A stretch of 10,237 nucleotides of DNA from DATFXF01 sp035258565 (GTDB lineage: Bacteria; Acidobacteriota; Terriglobia; Acidiferrales; UBA7541): contig DATFXF010000162.1 of NCBI GenBank assembly GCA_035258565.1, positions 1 through 10,237 on the forward strand, in the 5' to 3' direction. Below are positions 4,841 through 10,237 of this stretch, piece by piece. The number at the start of each line of letters is the position of its first letter. Positions within the stretch are counted from its first letter, which is position 1. The notes under the pieces were generated by a model. The model saw only the letters and a list, made by a program, of their open reading frames with translations, searched no databases and was not told where the DNA came from. The position numbers were made by a program, and so were the translations under genes.

Positions 4841-7800
4841 GTGAGGGGAAGACTACACATATTCGCGTTCGGTTTACTTGCGGTCGCAAGTGCGTATGGC
4901 CAGGCACCGACTGGGTCAGTCATTGGAACTGTTACCGATCCCAGTGGAGCTGTGGTTCCCACAGCTCGAGTTGAACTCCGCAACAAGCAAACCGGCTTCC
5001 GCCGGATTCTGGGCACAACCTCGATAGGCGAGTACAGCACCACTGCACTGCCGCCCGGTGTCTATGACCTCACCGTTGATGCGCCAGGATTCCAACGGGT
5101 GAGCCATGAAGTCTGGGTCGAGGCGGGATTAGCTACAACCGTGGCCATCCGTGTTGCGGTAGAACTTGCCGGGCAGGTAGTGAGTGTCACCGCGGCAACG
5201 CCCCAGATCCGCTACGACCGGTTTGACATCAGCGGGGTCGTCACCCACGGACAAATGGAGCGATTGCCACTCAATGGGCGAAACTTCCTCGAGCTAGCCA
5301 AGCTGGAACCCGGCGTGCAGCAACCCAATCGGGGGTCGAACAATAGCACTTTTGTTCCTATGCTCGGGGCTCCCAACGGAGGCAATCCCGGAGGGCGGAC
5401 GCGGGTGACGGTGGATGGCGGCAACATCCTACAAATCGGCGGCGGGGGCGTTGCCATTGGCCTTTCACAAGAGATCGTGCAAGAGTTCCAGGTGACCACC
5501 ATCAACTTCGACCTTTCCACGGGAATCACGGCGAGCGGGGCGGTGAACGTGGTGACACGCACGGGAAGTAACGACTTTCACGGCGGCGCTTTCGTCTTCT
5601 TCCGCGATCATCATCTCTCCGCTTATCCAGGGTTGGTCCGCAGTGCTCAGAATTCCAGTCCCTTTTTCCAGCGACGACAATTCGGAGTGACGGCCGGAGG
5701 CCCGCTGCGCAAAGAAGCGGCGTTTTTTTTCGCCACCCTCGAACGCAATGAGCAGCGGGGCGTGATCGCTACGGAAGTGTTTACGCCGGATTTTGCAGTG
5801 CTGAGCCGCGTCACGCCTAGCCCCCTGTACGTCAACCAGGCCAGTTTGCGGACTGACTTCCGGCTGGGCAAGTCTACTACGGCCTTATTGCGCTACTCGC
5901 ACGAAGACCTGTTTGCGTTCACCACCACGGAATTGCGATCCACGGGTTTCGGTAGCCCAGCAGTAACCGGCGTAGGCAGCGGGGCACGAGCGCTGCCCTC
6001 GGCCTGGACTCGCCAGCCTGCCTGGGCAGACCAGATCCTCCTGGGGTGGACCTCGCACGGCAGGCCGCACCTGGTGAATGACGTGCGCTTCTCGTACTTC
6101 TTTGTCAGCTCCTCGGAAGAAGCCGCGAGCCAAGCGGACTGTGCCGATTGCTTCGGCATCGGAGCTCCCGCCATTTCCGTCAATCCAGACCTGTTTATCG
6201 GGAATTCCAGGACCACCCGGCTGTTGGGCCGCCGCTTTCATCTCAATGATGTTGTCGCCTGGCAGCGCGGCTCGCACCGCATGCGTTTTGGCGGCGACTG
6301 GGAATTGAGTCGCGGTGGCCTGGTGGACACCAGCGACCAACCGGTCACCATAACGCTGTACTCGCCACAGCAGGTCCGCGATTTCAATGCCCTGCCATCG
6401 ACGCAACCTTCCGCGCAGATCCCCCTCCCGTCCTCCTTTCTGACCCTTGATGACATCATGCAGTTGCCGGTCCAGGCTTTCGTGGTCGGCATCGGCGATC
6501 CGCAAGTCCCCCAGGCAGGTTTCGGCAGGACGCGGGTGGCGCCGCTGATCCACCTCTTCTATCAGGATGCATGGCAGATTCATCCGCGCCTCACTCTCAG
6601 CTATGGTTTAGGTTGGAACTACGATGCGGCTCACAATTACGACCTGCGCAAGCCGGCGTATCTGGCGCCCTTACTCGGCGAAGATGGATTGGCGCCAACG
6701 CGCAGGAACTGGACCAATTTTTCGCCTTCGGCCGGCTTTGCTTGGAGTCCCTGGGCGGATGGCAAGACAGTGATCCGGGGCGGCGCCGGCATCTACTACG
6801 ATTTTCGGCCTGGTTCCGATCCCGAACGGGTTTCGCTTGGACCGCGCGGTGTAGGCCGCGGCACCTACCGCAGCTCCGGAATCGCCAGTCCGATCACCGT
6901 AGGGACGATCCAGGCCGGAGACTTGTTATCCGTGCTGGCGCGCAATCCATCTCTATTCACCGGCGCTGTCCTAATGCAGGTGCTGCCCACGATTCGCGCG
7001 CAACTGGAACAACAGCGCGGCGATCCCAACAACCGCGACTTCAGCGTTACCAACATTGAGGTTGACAAGCAGGGGAGCCTTACCGCTTCTGACTTGCCGG
7101 ATGCTTCCGCCATCCAGTCCAGCCTGGGCCTGCAAAGGCAGATCTCCCGCGATTTCGTCGTCAATGTGGACTTTGTCTTTCGCCATTTCGTTCACTTCAG
7201 CACGGGCGGAGGCGGCTTCGACTTTAATCACTTCAATGCGGCTCGCGGCCCAGTGCTGCCGATATGCCTGAGGACGCAGCGGAGCGACCCAAAGGCGCTT
7301 TGTTCGCTGGGGCCCATCCAGATTTTCTCCCCCATCGGGCGGGGCCGTTACCTAGGTTTGTTGATCCGCGCCGACAAGCGCCTTTCATCGCGGCTGCAAT
7401 TGTTGGCCTCGTACGCTTACGCGAGCAACGTGGGGACGAACTTCGGGAATGGGTTCAATAATGATGATCGCCTGGCCAATTACGGCCCGTTGGACCGCGA
7501 TGTGCGCCACATCCTGAATGTTTCCGGGGTTCTGGAATTGCCACGAAAGTTTCAAATGGGATTTGCCGTTACCTACTACAGCAGGCCGCCCTTTTCGGCG
7601 TTTCTCGGCAGCCCGACGACCGGCTTGGATCTGAATGGCGACGGCACGCGTGGCGATCTGCTCCCCGGCACAACCGTTAATCAATTTAACCGCGGTCTAG
7701 GCAAAGAGGACCTGCGCCGTCTGGTGGCTGCCTTCAACCAGAACTTCGCCGGCAAGCAGGCATTCCTGGGCGGGGTCATTCAACCGATCAGCCTGCCGGC

Positions 7801-8050
7801 AAGGTTTGAGTTTGGAGATGGCTTCTTCACCCACGACCTCCGGTTGAGCCGCGATTTCCGGCTGGGAGAGCGAGGCAAGCTTACCTTGATCGGCGAAGTG
7901 TTTAATCTGTTCAATATTGCGAACCTTTCTGGTTTCAGCGGCGATCTGACGAACCCCTCCACATTTGGCCAACCCAACAGTCGGGTTACGCAAGTGCTCG
8001 GATCAGGCGGTCCGCGCTCTTTCCAGCTTGCGGCGCGTTTGAGCTTCTGA
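4841..8050 (+). CDS. Oar-like TonB-dependent outer-membrane receptor with carboxypeptidase-regulatory-like domain
   Basis: From the GTG at 4841 the product is 1069 residues, typical of the large Oar-like receptors of Acidobacteriota. A signal peptide fits exactly from this start: RGR, the hydrophobic LHIFAFGLLAVASA, then cleavage near AYG/QA (about residue 20). TGSVIGTVTDPSGAVVPTARV to about residue 107 is the Ig-like carboxypeptidase-regulatory domain. The plug domain follows (about 125-240), with MERLPLNGRNFLELAKLEPGVQ and ITASGAVNVVTRTGSNDFHG. A long beta-barrel repeats alternating aromatic strands (RTRVAPLIHLFYQDAWQIHP; SPSAGFAWSPW) and closes with SFQLAARLSF, an outer-membrane C-terminus ending in Phe. 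The ligand is not predictable; relatives are tied to oligosaccharide or peptide uptake and surface adhesion. No TonB box is obvious. An in-frame TTG at 4697 would add 48 residues before the signal peptide and is disfavoured. The gene converges on the regulator with 15 bp between stops and no clear terminator. Confidence 0.9.
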   Translation: MRGRLHIFAFGLLAVASAYGQAPTGSVIGTVTDPSGAVVPTARVELRNKQTGFRRILGTTSIGEYSTTALPPGVYDLTVDAPGFQRVSHEVWVEAGLATTVAIRVAVELAGQVVSVTAATPQIRYDRFDISGVVTHGQMERLPLNGRNFLELAKLEPGVQQPNRGSNNSTFVPMLGAPNGGNPGGRTRVTVDGGNILQIGGGGVAIGLSQEIVQEFQVTTINFDLSTGITASGAVNVVTRTGSNDFHGGAFVFFRDHHLSAYPGLVRSAQNSSPFFQRRQFGVTAGGPLRKEAAFFFATLERNEQRGVIATEVFTPDFAVLSRVTPSPLYVNQASLRTDFRLGKSTTALLRYSHEDLFAFTTTELRSTGFGSPAVTGVGSGARALPSAWTRQPAWADQILLGWTSHGRPHLVNDVRFSYFFVSSSEEAASQADCADCFGIGAPAISVNPDLFIGNSRTTRLLGRRFHLNDVVAWQRGSHRMRFGGDWELSRGGLVDTSDQPVTITLYSPQQVRDFNALPSTQPSAQIPLPSSFLTLDDIMQLPVQAFVVGIGDPQVPQAGFGRTRVAPLIHLFYQDAWQIHPRLTLSYGLGWNYDAAHNYDLRKPAYLAPLLGEDGLAPTRRNWTNFSPSAGFAWSPWADGKTVIRGGAGIYYDFRPGSDPERVSLGPRGVGRGTYRSSGIASPITVGTIQAGDLLSVLARNPSLFTGAVLMQVLPTIRAQLEQQRGDPNNRDFSVTNIEVDKQGSLTASDLPDASAIQSSLGLQRQISRDFVVNVDFVFRHFVHFSTGGGGFDFNHFNAARGPVLPICLRTQRSDPKALCSLGPIQIFSPIGRGRYLGLLIRADKRLSSRLQLLASYAYASNVGTNFGNGFNNDDRLANYGPLDRDVRHILNVSGVLELPRKFQMGFAVTYYSRPPFSAFLGSPTTGLDLNGDGTRGDLLPGTTVNQFNRGLGKEDLRRLVAAFNQNFAGKQAFLGGVIQPISLPARFEFGDGFFTHDLRLSRDFRLGERGKLTLIGEVFNLFNIANLSGFSGDLTNPSTFGQPNSRVTQVLGSGGPRSFQLAARLSF

Positions 8051-8065
8051 CGCTTATCGTGCTGG

Positions 8066-10078
8066 TCATGGATTCTCGGAAAGGTTCAATTTGCGGCGGA
8101 ATTCCTTGTAGCGCGGATGCCCGCGCAAGAAAGTCAGTTCGGGAAAGACGGTGTGCAGAGGAACAGCGGGGTCGTGCTCGGCTGCCATTTTCGACAGCGC
8201 GTCTATGGTGCGATCCGCATCGCTCAGGCCCGCATAGATCAACACCTGTTGTCTGAATTGGGCTGGGTCGGGCACGGCAGCAAGACGCTCGGCGTCGGTC
8301 TGGCGGCCGCTCTTGCCATAGGCGTAGCCGAGGTATCGGCGAGTGGTCGGATTGTTCTCGGGCACTTTTTCAAATAGGGCAATCGCTTCTGCGAGCCTGC
8401 CTTTCTGCGCTAATGCCCGGCCATGCATGTACGGAGCATACGTATCATCCGGCTGGCGAGCAAGAATTCGCTGGCAGGTTTGTATGGTTTCGTCGAACCG
8501 TCCCGCTACATACAATGCGAGGACCAGCGAGTTCCAAGCTCCGCTCGATAGCGGGTCTAGTTCCACGGCCCTGCGTGCCTGGCTCACAGCCTCGTCTATC
8601 TTGCCGAGTGGCAAAAGCACGACGCGGGCAAAATCGCTTCGTGTTTCTGACAGGTTTGGATCGAGCTCCAGGGCGCGCCGGTAGTACGTTTCGGCCTGGG
8701 CCCAGTCGAGGTCGCGCGCACGCGATTCACCCATGAAACCGTGGGCTTCCGGCAGCAGCGGATCAAGTCGCAGCGCCTTTTCCGCCGCAGCACGTGCCTG
8801 TTCGTATGCGCCTTCAAAAGTCGTCCGCCGGCTGAACGATATCCTGCTCAAAACCCGAGCCATACCCAGATGACCGGGGGCGAACTCAGGGTCTTTGGCG
8901 ACCACCTCCTGGAACAAGCGCAGTGCCTCCCGCAATTCCTCTGTCGCCCCCGGAGGCACCATGCGCTTCGACAACGCCAGGCCGCGGAGATAACTGTCGT
9001 AGGTTTCCGGCGCCGTGTAGTAACGACGCCGGCCTGTACGCAATTTCAGTCGTAACTGAGTGACGATCGAACTGGATATCTCGTCCTGGATGGCGAAGAC
9101 ATCCTTTATCTCGCGATCGTAACGGCTGGACCAGACGGACGTGTCGTCAGGGACGCGGACGAGCTGGGCATTGATCCGCACCCTGTCGCCGGCCCGCAGC
9201 AGCGAACCTTCCAGCACCAGGTTGGCATTTAATTGCTCCCCCACCTCGCGGATGTTGCGCGGCTTGCCCTTGAATGCGAAGGACGAAGTCCGCGACCGCA
9301 CCTGCAGCCCATCGATCACAGAGAGATCCTGAATGATCTCATCCGTAAGGCCGTCGCTGAAGTAGTCGGTTTCTGGCTCCGAGCTCAGATTCTTGAAGGG
9401 AAGCACGGCAATGACCGGCGCCGTCACCATCACGCCCGGACGTGGGCGCAGGAACGAGAGCCCGGCAATTGTAGCCATCAAAAACACGGCAATGGCGATT
9501 TTCCCCCAGTGGTCCCGCAAGTATTGCGCGGCTCCGAATGCCGCTGGCATCGAGCCGCTCACAGTGCCATGGCCCGGAAGTGAGGTCGTGTCGGCGACCG
9601 AGATTGCTGTTGCCGATAAGGCACTCTCGCGTTCAGCGGCATAGGTCACCGGCGCGAGGAAGCGATAGCCAAGGCGTGGCAGGGTCTCGATAAATCGGGG
9701 ACTCTCGGCAGAGTCGCCCAAGGCCTGACGCAGGCGTTTGACCGCAGCATTCAGCCCGACATCGAAGTCCACGAAGGTGTCGCTGGGCCAGATCCGCCGG
9801 CGCAGTTCCTCGCGTGAGACAACCTCTCTCGGCGATTCCAGCAGCGCCGCAAGCACCTGGAAGGGCTGCTCTTGCAGATGGATCTTATGACCCTGCTTGA
9901 ACAACTCACGGGAACGCAAATCGAGTTCGAGAAGACCGAACCGAACAACTCGCTTCTCTTCAGTAATGCGCACTCTGGCGGCGCGCTGCTTCGGTGAGCG
10001 CTGCCGTAGTCTAGCACGAGCTATAGCATTCCCGCGCCGATAACGCCCAACTTCGCCCGATGGCACAGTAACTCGCAC
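8066..10078 (-). CDS. Winged-helix transmembrane regulator with TolB-N-like domain and TPR repeats (CadC/ToxR-like)
   Basis: The 670-residue product has an OmpR/PhoB-type winged helix at about 44-144 (VRFGLLELDLRSRELFKQG; QEQPFQVLAALLESPREVVS; VDFDVGLNAAVKRLRQALGD; FIETLPRLGYRF). A Ser/Thr/Gly-rich linker and one membrane segment (about 193-209, GKIAIAVFLMATIAGLSFL) follow. A TolB N-terminal-like domain starts at about 221 (IAVLPFKNLSS; YFSDGLTDEIIQDLS; LEGSLLRAGDRVRINAQLV; FAIQDEISSSIV). TPR-type helices run from about 380 to 640 (YYRRALELDPNLSE; QARRAVELDPLSSG). It has no receiver domain, so it probably senses through the periplasmic part, as CadC does; target genes are unknown. The GTG at 10078 has no close Shine-Dalgarno and adds an Arg-rich stretch unlike the family. 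A GTG at 9973 would start just before the winged helix and may be the true start. Confidence 0.88.
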   Translation of the reverse strand: MRVTVPSGEVGRYRRGNAIARARLRQRSPKQRAARVRITEEKRVVRFGLLELDLRSRELFKQGHKIHLQEQPFQVLAALLESPREVVSREELRRRIWPSDTFVDFDVGLNAAVKRLRQALGDSAESPRFIETLPRLGYRFLAPVTYAAERESALSATAISVADTTSLPGHGTVSGSMPAAFGAAQYLRDHWGKIAIAVFLMATIAGLSFLRPRPGVMVTAPVIAVLPFKNLSSEPETDYFSDGLTDEIIQDLSVIDGLQVRSRTSSFAFKGKPRNIREVGEQLNANLVLEGSLLRAGDRVRINAQLVRVPDDTSVWSSRYDREIKDVFAIQDEISSSIVTQLRLKLRTGRRRYYTAPETYDSYLRGLALSKRMVPPGATEELREALRLFQEVVAKDPEFAPGHLGMARVLSRISFSRRTTFEGAYEQARAAAEKALRLDPLLPEAHGFMGESRARDLDWAQAETYYRRALELDPNLSETRSDFARVVLLPLGKIDEAVSQARRAVELDPLSSGAWNSLVLALYVAGRFDETIQTCQRILARQPDDTYAPYMHGRALAQKGRLAEAIALFEKVPENNPTTRRYLGYAYGKSGRQTDAERLAAVPDPAQFRQQVLIYAGLSDADRTIDALSKMAAEHDPAVPLHTVFPELTFLRGHPRYKEFRRKLNLSENP

Positions 10079-10112
10079 ACCATCAGGGAATTACCTCGCC
10101 CGCAACACGCCA

Positions 10113-10124
10113 CTGACAAGTCAG
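10113..10124. promoter_or_regulatory. Inverted repeat CTGAC-AA-GTCAG upstream of the regulator
   Basis: 5-bp perfect arms around a 2-bp centre lie 35 nt upstream of the regulator's GTG at 10078 and about 80 nt from the divergent ATG at 10207. It could be a regulator site for either gene. It is short and may be chance. Confidence 0.25.
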
Positions 10125-10142
10125 ACGCAGAACATGGAATGC

Positions 10143-10170
10143 GCCACCAAACCGCTGTACAGCTCGTGGC
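10143..10170. promoter_or_regulatory. Nested dyad: 10-bp palindrome GCTGTACAGC inside GCCAC...GTGGC
   Basis: A perfect palindrome, GCTGTACAGC (10154-10163), lies between GCCAC (10143-10147) and its reverse complement GTGGC (10166-10170). The outer pair is offset by two bases from the inner centre, so the nesting is imperfect. It sits 37 nt before the ATG at 10207, where an operator or promoter-proximal hairpin would be expected. Confidence 0.3.
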
Positions 10171-10206
10171 CGAGGACAACCCATTGCGACGCGTGGAGGA
10201 GATCTT

Positions 10207-10237
10207 ATGAGGTCAATGACTTGGCGACGGTCTTCGA
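10207..10237 (+). CDS. Start of an unidentified gene, runs off right edge
   Basis: The ATG at 10207 follows a strong Shine-Dalgarno, GGAGGAG (10195-10201), 5 nt away. Ten codons are visible (MRSMTWRRSS), a basic N-terminus that would suit a signal peptide, but nothing more can be said of function. It is divergent from the winged-helix/TPR regulator and shares its upstream region, so it is a candidate target of that regulator (inference). Confidence 0.55.
   Translation, partial: MRSMTWRRSS

Noticed and set aside
5885..6583. 232-residue minus-strand ORF inside the receptor gene
   Set aside because: It is an antisense shadow caused by GC-rich codon bias. It has no recognisable domain, and the plus-strand frame is clearly the receptor.
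8059..9644. Several plus-strand ORFs of 65-116 residues
   Set aside because: All are antisense to the winged-helix/TPR regulator and translate to low-information Arg/Pro-rich sequence.
1..10237. CRISPR array or long tandem repeat
   Set aside because: No regularly spaced direct repeats were seen; the only short tandem feature is the GTGAGGA pair at 4641-4657.

Overview
The window reads as a piece of an Acidobacteriota chromosome (inference). The right half carries two families that are heavily expanded in that phylum: an Oar-like TonB-dependent receptor with an N-terminal carboxypeptidase-regulatory-like domain, and a large winged-helix/transmembrane/TolB-N-like/TPR regulator. The DNA is GC-rich throughout, uses GTG starts freely, and shows no tRNA, rRNA or CRISPR array.

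Layout. Positions 1 to about 4.6 kb look like most of an integrative mobile element. On the minus strand, running off the left edge, is a tyrosine recombinase (N-terminal 169 residues only). A 51-residue cysteine-containing ORF precedes it with an ATGA overlap. A compact control region (658-709) has a good sigma70-type promoter pointing right and a small inverted repeat, and it separates this leftward unit from a rightward block. The rightward block holds an unrecognised 215-residue basic protein, a 65-residue excisionase-type helix-turn-helix protein, and a Prim-Pol primase-polymerase joined to a P-loop ATPase, now broken into three reading-frame pieces. It ends with a 54-residue bridging ORF and a small serine recombinase of the resolvase/invertase family. 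No virion, conjugation or obvious cargo gene is visible in this part.

From 4562 to 4840 there is about 280 bp without a convincing gene. It contains a candidate promoter for the receptor and probably the right boundary of the element. The receptor (4841-8050, plus) converges, with only 15 bp between stop codons, on the regulator (8066-10078, minus). The regulator's upstream region (10079-10206) contains two small dyads. It is shared with a divergent gene that starts at 10207 behind a strong Shine-Dalgarno and leaves the window after 10 codons.

How the parts fit. In the element, the two recombinases would handle integration/excision and resolution/inversion, the small HTH protein would direct excision, and the Prim-Pol/ATPase would have replicated the excised form. 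The frame damage suggests that replication function is lost or impaired, so the element may be decaying or dependent on a helper (inference). The receptor and regulator look like host genes next to the insertion.
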